64,000 nucleotides of DNA from Afipia clevelandensis ATCC 49720 (GCF_000336555.1 NZ_KB375281.1:3917436-3981435); one strand, 5' to 3'. Positions 43,590 to 53,440 are shown, counted from the first letter of the stretch. The notes: generated by a model from the sequence alone, not told the origin. Numbers and translations are program-made.

Positions 43590-45893
43590 TCAATACTTCA
43601 CGTTCGCGAACATGCGCACGCCAAGGCCGGGCTGCAGCACCTGATCCTTGTTGTAGGCAACTGCGTTGCGGATGTCCTCGTTGAGCAGGTTGTTGCCGAC
43701 CATGCCGAAAGTGAACTCCCGTGGCCCGAGCCAGCCGTCCTTGGCGAGCTTCGTCGTGTAGCTGATCTCTGCGCGCAGGTTGTTGTAACCGGCCGTCGGT
43801 GTTTCGACTCCGCTCACGTCGTTCTGTGCAAAGGCGTGCAGCAGGTTGACGCGCGCAAACCAGTTGGCATCCCGATAGTAGACGCCGCCGCCGACCCGCT
43901 GCGGCGGGATGCGCGGCACGTTGGTGCCGTCGGTGAACGTGGCGCGAACGATGTCATACTGTCCCTCTATGCCGAACTGACCGGCCCACACCGGCAGCAC
44001 GTCATACTGGAACTGGAATTCACCGCCGCGGAAGGTTGCGTCACGCTGCGAATAGATCGCCTGGTTGAGTTCAAGCCCCGGACCCACCTGACATGTCACG
44101 TCTTCGCAGGTGTTACCGGTGAGGCGCCGGTAGATAAAGCCATCGAAGCGCGTGTAGTAGCCGGTCAGTTCAAACCGGAACGGTCCCGTCGCGCGGCGCA
44201 ACCCGACTTCGACCGATTTCGCTGTCTCGATGCCGAGATTCGGATTGCCGATGTCGAAGGTTGTTGTGGCGTCATGGCCGCCACGTGAAAACAGTTCGGC
44301 GGGTTTCGGCGCGCGTTCGGTGTACTGGCCGGTGATGCTGGCCGCGAGATTCCACGGCAGGTTCTGGATCAGGCCGACGCTTCCGCTGACCGGCGTGAAG
44401 TTCAGGTTACGCGGCGTCGCCGGGCCGATATCTGCCGGATTGTTGTTCAGATCGAACAACTCCGGCACGAAAGCGGGCGTGGTGCCACTCAGGTTGACGT
44501 GTTCGATGCGGCCCGCGACCTGCGCCTTGGTGACGTCGCTGAACTGGAACTCGTTGAAGATGTAACCGGCGACCCTTGTGTTCTTGTTCGGGTCCCACAG
44601 GCCGTTGAGCGGGCTGCCCGGATCGTCGGGGCTTGGCGCCGTCAACTCCTGATGCGAGGCCTGCGCGCCGACCGCTGTGGTCAGCGACGCAAAACGCAGG
44701 TTGAGCGGCGCGAACTGAACTTCGACGCGGCCTTCCTGTTCTCGGTTGGTGAAGGTCTGCCGCACGCCGTCGGTCGAGAAGTCCGCAGGATCGGTTCGCC
44801 CAATCTCGTTGTGCTTGTAGTCGGTGGCTCCGGCCCAGAAGCGGATCACGTCGATGGCCTTGCTGTCGGGATGGTAATCGCCCTTCACCGTCAGCTTGGT
44901 CTGCTTGGCGTCGATGCGGGTGCCGAACTCCTCGCCTTCCTCTCCGGGGATGCGATAGAGGCTGTTGGTCTGCGTCACCGCCGCGCCGATGAAGCCGCCT
45001 GCGAAGAAGTAGGATCCGCCGACCGACCCGCCCGTCGACTGGGTTGCGGTGTTGCGCTGAATGCCCTGCGGCGTGCTGTAATCTTCCGTCTTGCGGGTAT
45101 AGCCATCGGCGTGGATCGCGAAATTGTTGCCGCCGGCATCGAGCAGCACCGCGCCTTCGCGCCCCAAATCGACGCTGGACAAGCCGCTGCGGGTCTCGAA
45201 ACTCGCGCAGGGATTGGACGGTGACAGCACCGGCGCCTTGACGTTGTAACCATAGGTCTGGATCGACGGCACCGCGCTGCACGGCAGCGTTTCCGGAATG
45301 CGGTTGTTGCTGGCGCTGACCACGCCGCCGATCGACTGCGATCCGTAGCGCAGCGTTGCGGGTCCGCGAATGACTTCGACCTGATTGGTCGCCAGTGGAT
45401 CAATCGGCACGAAATGATCTTCGCCGAGGTCGGAGGCGCCGTTGCTGCCGATGCCGTTCTCGACAATGCCGACACGGTTCACATCGAGGCCGCGAATAAT
45501 CGGGCGGCTCGATGCGCCAGGCGCGTAGGACGAGCCGGTGATGCCGGGCTTGTTGTTCAGGAGATCGCCGAGGGTCGCGGCGCCGCTGCGGCGGATTTCT
45601 TCATTGGGCACAACCGTCACAGTTGCGAACTGGTCGGTGACGATGGGCAGCGTGCCGACAAACGTATCAGGGTTCGGCGCGGCTGCCGCTGCAGGCGCAG
45701 CCGTGGTGCGGCCCGGTTGTGCGGTGTGGCGATGCGGGCGCTGGATCGGGCTTGGGGCCTGCACCGTGATTTCGGGAAGCGTGTCGCCTGCGGCAGGATC
45801 GCCCTGCTGCGAGCGCGCCGCGCTGGTGAGAACAAGCGCCATGGCGAGGGCGGAGCCGCCGGCCAGTGACGCGCGAATGAACCTGTAAGACAT
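43590..45893 (-). CDS. TonB-dependent outer-membrane receptor
   Basis: 767 residues: signal peptide (ALAMALVLTSAARSQ), a Pro/Ala-rich segment with a small HRHT cluster, a plug domain (GAATLGDLLNNKPGITGSSY, RPIIRGLDVNRVGIVENG, VEVIRGPATLRYGSQSIGGV) and a 22-strand barrel ending in the aromatic FANVKY. Cys pairs occur in extracellular loops (CEDVTC). The family resembles ZnuD-type metal receptors. It is downstream of a DUF2946 gene and a palindrome resembling a Zur box, so uptake of zinc or a related metal is my best guess, not proven. Confidence 0.9.
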   Translation of the reverse strand: MSYRFIRASLAGGSALAMALVLTSAARSQQGDPAAGDTLPEITVQAPSPIQRPHRHTAQPGRTTAAPAAAAAPNPDTFVGTLPIVTDQFATVTVVPNEEIRRSGAATLGDLLNNKPGITGSSYAPGASSRPIIRGLDVNRVGIVENGIGSNGASDLGEDHFVPIDPLATNQVEVIRGPATLRYGSQSIGGVVSASNNRIPETLPCSAVPSIQTYGYNVKAPVLSPSNPCASFETRSGLSSVDLGREGAVLLDAGGNNFAIHADGYTRKTEDYSTPQGIQRNTATQSTGGSVGGSYFFAGGFIGAAVTQTNSLYRIPGEEGEEFGTRIDAKQTKLTVKGDYHPDSKAIDVIRFWAGATDYKHNEIGRTDPADFSTDGVRQTFTNREQEGRVEVQFAPLNLRFASLTTAVGAQASHQELTAPSPDDPGSPLNGLWDPNKNTRVAGYIFNEFQFSDVTKAQVAGRIEHVNLSGTTPAFVPELFDLNNNPADIGPATPRNLNFTPVSGSVGLIQNLPWNLAASITGQYTERAPKPAELFSRGGHDATTTFDIGNPNLGIETAKSVEVGLRRATGPFRFELTGYYTRFDGFIYRRLTGNTCEDVTCQVGPGLELNQAIYSQRDATFRGGEFQFQYDVLPVWAGQFGIEGQYDIVRATFTDGTNVPRIPPQRVGGGVYYRDANWFARVNLLHAFAQNDVSGVETPTAGYNNLRAEISYTTKLAKDGWLGPREFTFGMVGNNLLNEDIRNAVAYNKDQVLQPGLGVRMFANVKY

Positions 45894-46006
45894 GGGGAGC
45901 TTGATCCTGATGCCGCCGCGCTTCTTTGCGAAGCCGGACGGCTAACCTCGAATGTCCCGATCGTCACCGCAGCGCGGGGATCACCGGGATCGGACAACGG
46001 TTCTTG

Positions 46007-46357
46007 TCAGGACAGCGGAGGCGCGCGGGAATGAAATGCGGCGCGGCGCGAGCCGGTTGCGGTAGCCTCTGAAGGAAAAGCCGTCCGCAGCGCCGTAACA
46101 GTTAACGGCACGGGCAGCGCGGGCGGCGCGGAGGCAAGGGCGGTGTTGGCCATCGCCATGGTGGCGCAGATGGCGCAGAGGTCGCGATGAAGATTCTGGT
46201 CGTGATCGGTGTCCGGCGCGGATGCCTGAGACGGCGCTGAGATACCGGCCATCGCGACGCCGGCATGGGTATGGCCGAACGACAGGCCAAGCTGCAGCGC
46301 CAGCGCGAACAGCGCCAGCAGCGAGAGCTTTTTCGCCTTTGTTCTCAGCCAGTTCAC
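46007..46357 (-). CDS. DUF2946-like small membrane/exported protein
   Basis: 116 residues from GTG 46357 (TTG 46378 is an alternative). The N-terminus is a hydrophobic signal/anchor (LSLLALFALALQLGLSFGHTH) followed by a His-containing stretch (TDHDQNLHRDLC) and the CAICATMAMANTAL motif of DUF2946. The Cys pair and His residues suggest metal binding. DUF2946 genes usually sit beside TonB receptors or copper/cobalt-uptake genes; here the receptor follows after 113 bases, probably in the same transcript. Confidence 0.75.
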   Translation of the reverse strand: MNWLRTKAKKLSLLALFALALQLGLSFGHTHAGVAMAGISAPSQASAPDTDHDQNLHRDLCAICATMAMANTALASAPPALPVPLTVTALRTAFPSEATATGSRRAAFHSRAPPLS

Positions 46358-46407
46358 GCTGGTTTTGCCCCAATGCAACCGGCGCAGGCGGATAGCGCCT
46401 GCCGCCA

Positions 46408-46426
46408 GATGTTACAATGTAACATC
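46408..46426. promoter_or_regulatory. Perfect palindrome resembling a Zur box
   Basis: GATGTTACA-A-TGTAACATC: nine-base arms around one central base, 51 bases upstream of the DUF2946 start. The core ATGTTA...TAACAT agrees with the alphaproteobacterial Zur consensus (TGTTATA-like dyad). No regulator gene is adjacent, as expected for a global metal sensor. Confidence 0.55.
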
Positions 46427-46555
46427 GCCGGTCAGATGGGGAGTGTCAACACAAGAGCCGGATCGGACGCGAGGTCCGTGGTCGACTGTGACCCTGCCGA
46501 CACTTTCGTGAGTACACGCCGCCGGTCTGGTCGGCCAATGGCCGAGCTTGAAAGG

Positions 46556-48619
46556 TCAGCGTCCCTCGCGCAGCCACGTGCTGGCGAAGGCGCCGAGCAG
46601 CAACAGCAGGCCAATCAGCCCCGCGAAGACCGGCAGCACGCCGATGCCGCGCACGACGCTGGCATCGCGCATCTTCACACCGAGCCAGCCCTCGCCGCGG
46701 AAAACGGTGGAGGCGCGCACGGGCAGCACGCGCGGCAGGTCGACGCTGCCGCTGTCGGCGATGCGCCGTGCATCGCCGCCGGTGGCTTGCAGCAGCGGGC
46801 GCAGCGCTTCAGTGGTCGAGGTCACCTCGGCGAATTCCTTTGGATTCACCGGACCGACATTGATCAGCGCTTTGAGCGAGCCGTCGGTTGCCTGCCACAG
46901 GCCGAGTTCGTCGGCACCGAGCGACGCGCGCCATTCGCCGGGATCGCCTGCGGTCAGTGTCACCTGTCGAGTTGTGCCGGACGGCGAGGTCACTGTTACG
47001 GGTTGCACGGTGTCGGCCATGGTCTGCCGCAGCACAATAAGGTCGCGGCCTTCGACCTTGAGTCGCAGCGCTTCCTCGTCGAGTTCGGGTTGCTTCATCA
47101 GCCAGTGCGATGTCCGCCGCAACAGATCGAGATGCGGCCCGCCGCCCTCATAGCCGCGCGCCCACAACCAGATGTGATCGGACAGCAGCAGCGCGACACG
47201 GCCTTCGCCCTGCCGCGACAGCAGCAGCAGCGGCTTGCCGTCCGCGCCTTCCATGATCGGTGGGTTGACCGGATTGCGTGTATCGACGAGGCGGAAGAAG
47301 CGGCTCCAGTGCGGCGGCTCGCTGTTTGCGCCTTCAAGGCCGCGGGTGACCGGATGCCGCTTGCCGGTATCGGTCAGGCGCGCCGTGAAGGCCTGTTCGC
47401 TGACGCCAACGGGTTCGGCCGGCAGGATTGCATCCAGCGGCGTGCGCCAGATGCTGGTCGGGCTGGCATAGTCGGGGCCGGCGGACACCAGCACCGCGCC
47501 GCCATTGCGCACATAGCGCGCGATGTTGTCGAAATACGAGATCGGCAGCACGCCCTGCCGCGCGTAACGGTCGAAGATGATGAGCTGAAACTCGTTGATC
47601 TTCTGCTGGAACAGTTCGCGGGTCGGGAAGGCGATCAGCGACAGTTCATTGATCGGCGTGCCGTCCTGCTTCTCCGGCGGACGCAGAATGGTGAAATGCA
47701 CCAGGTCGACGCTGGCGTCCGATTTCAGGAGGTTGCGCCAGGTGCGCTCGCCCGAATGCGGCTCGCCCGACACCAGCAGCACACGCAGCTTGTCGCGCAC
47801 GCCGTCGATGGAGACGACGGCGCGGTTGTTCACCGGCGTCAGTTCGCCATCGAGTTTCGAGGCTTCGATCTCGACGATGTTCTGACCGGCATGCGGGATT
47901 TCGAGGGTGACGCTGACCTGTTCGCCGCTGCGCACAGCGCGCTCGCTCAGAACATCGCCGTCGCGCCGGACCACGACACGGGCGCTCTCGCCGGTCACGC
48001 CCTGATCGTCGAGGCGATAGGTGATGGTCTGGGTTTGCCCGACAATGCCGAAGCGCGGCGCGGCGACAATGGCAATGCGGCGGTCGCGTTCGTCGCTGCG
48101 GCCGGTGACTAGCGCATGCACCGGTGCGCTGAAACCGATGGCGGCGGCATTCGCGGGAATGTCATGCACGCGCCCGTCGGTGATCAGGAACGCGCCGGCG
48201 ACGCGGTCGGTGGGCACGTCGGAGAGCGCCGATGTGACCGCGGAGAACAGCCTGGTGCCATCGGTTTCGCCGTCGGCCTGACCGGCCTCGACCACGCGGA
48301 CCTCAAGCCCCTTGATGTCCTTCAGGCGCGCGACCAGCGCTTCGCGCGCCTGCTCGGTTTCGCGCGTGCGTTCGCCGAAATTCTGGCTCGGACTCTTGTC
48401 GACCACGACGGCGACGACGGAGGACAGCGGTTCGCGCTCCTCGCGGGTGAAGGACGGATTGGCCAGCGCCAGCAGGATCAGCGTCAGCGCGGTCACGCGG
48501 ATCGCCGCGCCGCGCGAACGTGTGAGCAGCAGGATCGCTGCGATCACGACAATCGCGGCGATGCCGATCCAGAGAACAATCGTCGGGACGAGCGGCGCAA
48601 AGGCGATACCATATTGCAT
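46556..48619 (-). CDS. Membrane protein with vWA-like and glutamine-amidotransferase-like domains
   Basis: 687 residues. Two N-terminal transmembrane helices (about 10-55) are followed by a vWA-like strand with an intact MIDAS motif DKSPS (D74, S76, S78), an Ig-like part, a class I GATase-like domain around VLLVSGEPHSGERTWRNLLK and GGAVLVSAGPDYA, and a final transmembrane helix (VLPVFAGLIGLLLLLGAFAS). It is the last gene of the MoxR operon, one base after the DUF4159 gene. The domains suggest a surface-exposed periplasmic scaffold; no function is known. Confidence 0.75.
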   Translation of the reverse strand: MQYGIAFAPLVPTIVLWIGIAAIVVIAAILLLTRSRGAAIRVTALTLILLALANPSFTREEREPLSSVVAVVVDKSPSQNFGERTRETEQAREALVARLKDIKGLEVRVVEAGQADGETDGTRLFSAVTSALSDVPTDRVAGAFLITDGRVHDIPANAAAIGFSAPVHALVTGRSDERDRRIAIVAAPRFGIVGQTQTITYRLDDQGVTGESARVVVRRDGDVLSERAVRSGEQVSVTLEIPHAGQNIVEIEASKLDGELTPVNNRAVVSIDGVRDKLRVLLVSGEPHSGERTWRNLLKSDASVDLVHFTILRPPEKQDGTPINELSLIAFPTRELFQQKINEFQLIIFDRYARQGVLPISYFDNIARYVRNGGAVLVSAGPDYASPTSIWRTPLDAILPAEPVGVSEQAFTARLTDTGKRHPVTRGLEGANSEPPHWSRFFRLVDTRNPVNPPIMEGADGKPLLLLSRQGEGRVALLLSDHIWLWARGYEGGGPHLDLLRRTSHWLMKQPELDEEALRLKVEGRDLIVLRQTMADTVQPVTVTSPSGTTRQVTLTAGDPGEWRASLGADELGLWQATDGSLKALINVGPVNPKEFAEVTSTTEALRPLLQATGGDARRIADSGSVDLPRVLPVRASTVFRGEGWLGVKMRDASVVRGIGVLPVFAGLIGLLLLLGAFASTWLREGR

Positions 48620-48620
48620 G

Positions 48621-51485
48621 TTATTGCCCCAGCCGTTCGATCAGCGCTGGTGCATGCACCTGGTCCGCCTTGTAGTTGCCGGTCAGGGTGTACATCACGA
48701 TATTGACCCCGGCGCGGAACGCCATCTCGCGCTGGCGCGGATCGCCGGGTGTCAATGGCAACATCGGCTGGCCGTCGGCGCGTAACGCCCATGCGCCGGC
48801 CAGATCGTTCGAGGTGATGATGATCGGAGACACGCCATCGCCGCCGCGCGCGGGGCGGTCGGCAGCCTCCTCGTCATCGACACGCGGCAGGGTCTCGACC
48901 CAAGTCTGGCCCGAGGTGAAGCGGCCCGGGAAGTCGCGCAGCAGATAGAACGTCTTGGTCAGTACATGTTCGCGCGGGACCGGCTCAAGCTCGGGAATAT
49001 CGAGCGAGGACAGAATTTCGCGCAATGTGAGCATGCCGGGCGTCTGCGATTCTCCGCCGGGGCCGGGCGGCGCCTCGATGGCGTCGCGTGTATCGAACAC
49101 CACCGTGCCGCCCTGCTTCATGTAGGTGTCGAGCTTGTTGATCGCGTCCTGTGACGGCTTGGGCGCGCCGGTGACCACCGGCCAGTAGATCAGCGGGAAG
49201 AAGGCGAGTTCATCCCGTGCCGGATCGACGCCGACCGGCTCGCCGGCCTCCAGCGCCGTGCGCTGCGCGAGGAACAGCGTCAGGCCCGACATGCCGGCTT
49301 TCACGATGGAATCGACATCGGAGTTTCCGGTGATGACGTAAGCCAGCCGTGTTTGCGCCACGGCTCTGATGGCGAACTCGTCATCCGCTGCGCTTTTCGC
49401 AGAGAGCGCAGCGGGGGCGGTCTTTGCCGGAGCTTTCGGTGCCTGCGCGTAGGACTGTGAGGGGACGCCGCCGATCGAAGCCAGCGCGAAGGCAAGAGTG
49501 AGCGCAGCAGTTGCGGTCCGCCGCCGCAACAGCGCGGCAATGCCGCCGCCGAGAATGGCGACGATAATGGCATCGAGCAGGAACAGCGCGAGCGCCGCCG
49601 AGAGCAGGATGCCGCGCAGGTCGCGCGGCTCGGCATTGGTGTAGGTCGCGCGCCGGGCCTTTAGCGCGGACGTATCAAGCGTCGCAAGCCTGTCGGCGGC
49701 AGCCAGCGCGTTGACGGCGAGCGGGCCGTCGGCGGGACCGTAAAGCCCCGGCGGATGATCGGGCGTGGCGCGGTCGCGGTAATCCGCGCGCAGCGGCTTT
49801 GCGGTGGAGGGCGGCGGGCCGAACGCGCCGAAGCCGTCGAGGGTGCGGATCGGCGCAACAGTGTCCGCTCCGGCTTCCGCGGCGACACCTGCGCCCGCAT
49901 TGGCCGTATAGCCGGACATATCGACGATTCGCCGCAGCATCTCGACAAAGGTGCCAGACATCGGTAGGTCCGACCAGCGCATATCGGCGCTGATATGGAA
50001 CAGCGCGATCACACCCTTGTCGCGATGCTCGCCCGTGACCAGCGGCGTGCCGTCGCCAAGCGACGCCCAGCTCCGTGTGGCGAGGCCGGGGTCCGGCTCG
50101 GCCAGCACCTGACGGGTGATGGTGATGTCCTTCGGCACGGCAAGGCCGGCGAACGGACCGTCACCGGCGAAGGACGCCAGCGGCTGCGGCTTTTCCCATG
50201 TCAGGCTGCCGCCTAGGCTGCGTCCGCCGCGGCGCAGTTTCACCGGCACAAGATCGTCATCGCCGGCGGCGAGGCGGGGGCCGGCGAAACGCACCAGCAC
50301 GCCACCCTGTTTGATCCAGGTGTTGAGCCGGTCGCGGATCTCCGGCGACAGCGTGCCGACATCGGCGAGCACGATCATCGGCAGTTTCTGATCGAGGAAT
50401 TGCCCGATGGCGACAGCAGGCGCGCCGCGTTCGCCGAGGCGGACATCGGCAAACGGCGCGAGCGCGCGGGTCAGATAGAAGGTCGACGCCAGCAGCGGCT
50501 GCGCGGTGTCGGTGGTCGCGCCGGACACGATGCCGATGGCGCGGCGGCGCCAGCGCTTGTCGAGCAGTTGTACCGCGCCCGCCGAGCGCTCGCCGGAGAC
50601 TTCAAGCCGGGTGATGTCATTGCGCAGTTCGACCGGGAGGTCGAAGCTCGCTTCGGTCTCGCGGTCCTGCAGGCCGAATGCGAACTTCGCCTCGCCGATC
50701 GGCGAACCCTTCTGGTCGAGCGCGCGCACCAAGCCAACGTCGCCTCCGCCGGTTCCCGCGCGCAGAACTTTCACCGTCATCTTGGCGGCAGCGTTTTCCG
50801 CCGCGACCAAGGCATGGGCCGGTGGCGTGCCGCCTTCGACGATGGTCAGCGCGCGGTCCTGAATCGTTTTGGTCAGGCCTTCGGTGAAATCGCTGCCGCG
50901 TCCGGTATCAATGCCGTCACTCAGCCAGACGATCTCGCTGTCGCCGGTCTTGGCCAGAAAGCGCTGCAGTGCCGGAAGCGTTTCGACGCGCTCGACGGAA
51001 TAGGGCTTCGGCGCAAGCTGGCGCAGCGCCACGCGCGCGGTGCCCGCAGGCATCAGCGTGATGTCGCGCGTTGAATCCGACAGCGGCACGAGCGCGACCG
51101 CGCGGCGGTCGGATTCCGCGTTGGAAATCATTTCGTCCGCCGTCTTGATGCGGGCGTCCCAGTTGGAAGCTGCGCTCCAGCCGTCGTCCAGCAGCAGAAC
51201 CAGCGGCGCGGAGGAACGCGACGCGCCTTCGCCCGGATTCCAGATCGGGCCGGCGGCCGCGAGAATGACGAGCGCGGCGGCGATCAGCCGCAGCAGCGTC
51301 AGCCACCATGGCGAGCGCGACGGGGGTTCTTCCTTCGGCACAATGTCGAACAGCAGGCGCGTCGGCGGAAAATCGACGCGGCGGGGACGCGGCGGCATCA
51401 CCCGCAGCAGCCACCACAGCGCCGGAAGGCTCAACAGGCCCGTCAGCAGCCACGGTTCGGCAAAGGAGAGCGGCAGGCCCATCAT
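48621..51485 (-). CDS. BatA-N / DUF4159 membrane protein
   Basis: 954 residues. The first 80 are the aerotolerance/BatA N-terminal domain with two membrane helices (LLTGLLSLPALWWLLRVMPP, LTLLRLIAAALVILAAAGPI). A vWA-like domain follows whose MIDAS is degenerate (DDGWS at 100-104, Gly for the first Ser). After a GATase-like central part there is a membrane helix near residue 650, and the C-terminal 230 residues are DUF4159 (AYVITGNSDVDSIVKAGMSG). It overlaps the DUF58 gene by four bases. Confidence 0.82.
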   Translation of the reverse strand: MMGLPLSFAEPWLLTGLLSLPALWWLLRVMPPRPRRVDFPPTRLLFDIVPKEEPPSRSPWWLTLLRLIAAALVILAAAGPIWNPGEGASRSSAPLVLLLDDGWSAASNWDARIKTADEMISNAESDRRAVALVPLSDSTRDITLMPAGTARVALRQLAPKPYSVERVETLPALQRFLAKTGDSEIVWLSDGIDTGRGSDFTEGLTKTIQDRALTIVEGGTPPAHALVAAENAAAKMTVKVLRAGTGGGDVGLVRALDQKGSPIGEAKFAFGLQDRETEASFDLPVELRNDITRLEVSGERSAGAVQLLDKRWRRRAIGIVSGATTDTAQPLLASTFYLTRALAPFADVRLGERGAPAVAIGQFLDQKLPMIVLADVGTLSPEIRDRLNTWIKQGGVLVRFAGPRLAAGDDDLVPVKLRRGGRSLGGSLTWEKPQPLASFAGDGPFAGLAVPKDITITRQVLAEPDPGLATRSWASLGDGTPLVTGEHRDKGVIALFHISADMRWSDLPMSGTFVEMLRRIVDMSGYTANAGAGVAAEAGADTVAPIRTLDGFGAFGPPPSTAKPLRADYRDRATPDHPPGLYGPADGPLAVNALAAADRLATLDTSALKARRATYTNAEPRDLRGILLSAALALFLLDAIIVAILGGGIAALLRRRTATAALTLAFALASIGGVPSQSYAQAPKAPAKTAPAALSAKSAADDEFAIRAVAQTRLAYVITGNSDVDSIVKAGMSGLTLFLAQRTALEAGEPVGVDPARDELAFFPLIYWPVVTGAPKPSQDAINKLDTYMKQGGTVVFDTRDAIEAPPGPGGESQTPGMLTLREILSSLDIPELEPVPREHVLTKTFYLLRDFPGRFTSGQTWVETLPRVDDEEAADRPARGGDGVSPIIITSNDLAGAWALRADGQPMLPLTPGDPRQREMAFRAGVNIVMYTLTGNYKADQVHAPALIERLGQ

Positions 51486-52432
51486 GTGCGCGCACCGGAA
51501 TTCGTCCGCGCAGGGCCACGGCTGTTGGTGACGGCCTGAGCGCCCGCGCCCATGCGTGCATGAATGGCGAACAGCAACTCGGTCGGACCGCGATCCGTGC
51601 GATGTACGGTGAAGCTCCAGCCGAACTGGTCGGCCTCGGCGCGCAGCGCAGCCCGATGATTGGCGACCAGTGTTTGATAGTCGTCGCGCCAGCGTTCGGC
51701 CCGGCCGGCCGTCACGGTGCCAAGGCCTTCCGAATCGACGAATTCAACGCGGCCTTTGTAGGGAAAACTTTCTTCTGCGGGATCGACGATCTGGACAACG
51801 TGACCTCTGGCCCCGTTTGCGGCGAGCTGCCCGATCGCCGTGCGGAATTCGGAGATCGGACTCCACAGGTCGGACAGCAGCAAGACCTCGGAAAAAGGCG
51901 CCGGCTCGAAATTCGGCGGCAGGCTGGGCCGCTCGCCGGCGTCATGGACAATTACCTGCGCCATCGTTTCGATCACATTGCGATTGGCCGTCGGACGCAT
52001 CAGGCCGGGAATTCCCACGCGCTCGCCGCCCTGTACCAGAACCTCCGCCAGCGCAAACGCCACCACGAGCGAACGGTCGAGTTTGCTCCATTCGGTCAGA
52101 TGCGAATTGAAATCCATCGACGGCGACCGGTCGATCCAGAACCAAATCGTATGCGAGGATTCCCACTCGCGTTCGCGGACATAGAGCTGATCGTCGCGCG
52201 CGGAGCGCCGCCAGTCCACGTTGTGAGACGGCTCGCCGTTGATGAAGTGCCGGTATTGCCAGAAATTTTCCCCGGCTCCGGCCCGGCGCCGGCCATGCAG
52301 GCCGTGGATCACGGTTGCGGCAACACGGCGCGCCTCGAGAATGAGGCGCGGAACGCGCGCAGCCAGCTTTCGGCTTTTGCCGATTGCGGCCTGGACGGCG
52401 TCATCCTGTTGGCTCCCGCTCACTTGCGGCAT
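51482..52432 (-). CDS. DUF58 domain protein (vWA-like MoxR partner)
   Basis: 316 residues. The DUF58 signature is visible (FINGEPSHNVDWRRSARDDQ), followed by a vWA-like fold with an intact MIDAS DRSPS at 101-105. DUF58 proteins usually pair with MoxR ATPases, and the MoxR gene is 3 bases upstream. They are thought to act in metal-dependent assembly or chaperone functions; no experimental role can be inferred here. No signal peptide or membrane helix is visible. Confidence 0.88.
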   Translation of the reverse strand: MPQVSGSQQDDAVQAAIGKSRKLAARVPRLILEARRVAATVIHGLHGRRRAGAGENFWQYRHFINGEPSHNVDWRRSARDDQLYVREREWESSHTIWFWIDRSPSMDFNSHLTEWSKLDRSLVVAFALAEVLVQGGERVGIPGLMRPTANRNVIETMAQVIVHDAGERPSLPPNFEPAPFSEVLLLSDLWSPISEFRTAIGQLAANGARGHVVQIVDPAEESFPYKGRVEFVDSEGLGTVTAGRAERWRDDYQTLVANHRAALRAEADQFGWSFTVHRTDRGPTELLFAIHARMGAGAQAVTNSRGPARTNSGART

Positions 52433-52435
52433 GCG

Positions 52436-53440
52436 CTATCCGATCCGTGACTTCAGCCGCCTGATAACATTTGGAATCGTCTCTCCTTCGGCGCGCGCGG
52501 AGAATGTCAGCGCCATGCGGTGTTTCAGCACGGGCTCGGCGAGGTCGAGCACATCGTCGATGGATGGCGCGAGCCGCCCGTCGAGCAACGCGCGCGCGCG
52601 GACGGCCAGCATCAGGGCCTGGCTGGCGCGCGGTCCCGGTCCCCAAGCGATGGACTTGCCGATCTCGCCGCTGTCGTCTCCCGGACGCGCCGATCGCACC
52701 AGTGAGAGGATTGCTTCGACCACGGAGTCGCCAACCGGGAGGCGGCGCACCAGACGCTGCGCGGTGAGCAGTGTCTCGGTGGTCATCGCTTCCTTCGCGA
52801 CCGACTGGTCGGCGCCTGTCGTGTCGAACAGGATTTTGCGTTCGGCGTCGCGGTCCGGATACTCGACGTCGATTTCCATCAGGAAACGGTCGAGCTGCGC
52901 TTCCGGCAGCGGATAGGTGCCTTCCTGCTCCAGCGGGTTCTGGGTCGCGAGCACATGGAACGGCTTCGGCAGGTCGTGCCGCGCACCGGCGACCGTGATG
53001 TGCTGCTCTTGCATCGCCTGCAGCAGCGCCGACTGGGTGCGCGGCGAAGCGCGGTTGATCTCGTCCGCCATCAGGAGCTGCGCGAACACCGGCCCCGCGA
53101 TAAAGCGGAACGAGCGCTTGCCGCTGGCGCTTTCATCCAGCACTTCGGCGCCGAGAATATCCGACGGCATCAGGTCCGGCGTGAACTGGACACGCTTGGC
53201 GTCGAGACCCAGCGTGATCCCGAGGGTTTCCACCAGCTTGGTCTTTGCGAGGCCCGGCACGCCGATCAGCAGGGCATGTCCGCCCGACAGAATAGTCACC
53301 AGCGCGTTGTCGACCACACGCTCCTGCCCAAAAATAACGGTGGAGACCGCTTCCCGCGCTGCGCGGATGTTTCCCGCGATCTGCTCGGCCGAGCGCACGA
53401 TCACGTCTTCCAGCTTCTCGACACCTTCCGCGCCAGCCAT
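52436..53440 (-). CDS. MoxR-family AAA+ ATPase
   Basis: 334 residues from ATG 53440, preceded by AAGGAGCGAAAAGC. Walker A is GVPGLAKT (60-67), Walker B LLMADE (122-127), and sensor 1 lies in VLATQNPLEQEGTYPLPEAQ; the C-terminal lid contains RRLPVGDSVVEAILSLVRSA. MoxR ATPases are chaperone-like and work with vWA-domain partners, often loading metal cofactors or assembling membrane complexes. It heads the four-gene operon ending at 46556. Confidence 0.94.
   Translation of the reverse strand: MAGAEGVEKLEDVIVRSAEQIAGNIRAAREAVSTVIFGQERVVDNALVTILSGGHALLIGVPGLAKTKLVETLGITLGLDAKRVQFTPDLMPSDILGAEVLDESASGKRSFRFIAGPVFAQLLMADEINRASPRTQSALLQAMQEQHITVAGARHDLPKPFHVLATQNPLEQEGTYPLPEAQLDRFLMEIDVEYPDRDAERKILFDTTGADQSVAKEAMTTETLLTAQRLVRRLPVGDSVVEAILSLVRSARPGDDSGEIGKSIAWGPGPRASQALMLAVRARALLDGRLAPSIDDVLDLAEPVLKHRMALTFSARAEGETIPNVIRRLKSRIG

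Noticed and set aside
43590-45893. Naming the TonB receptor znuD
   Set aside because: Few His residues in the loops and substrate unproven; only the upstream dyad suggests zinc.
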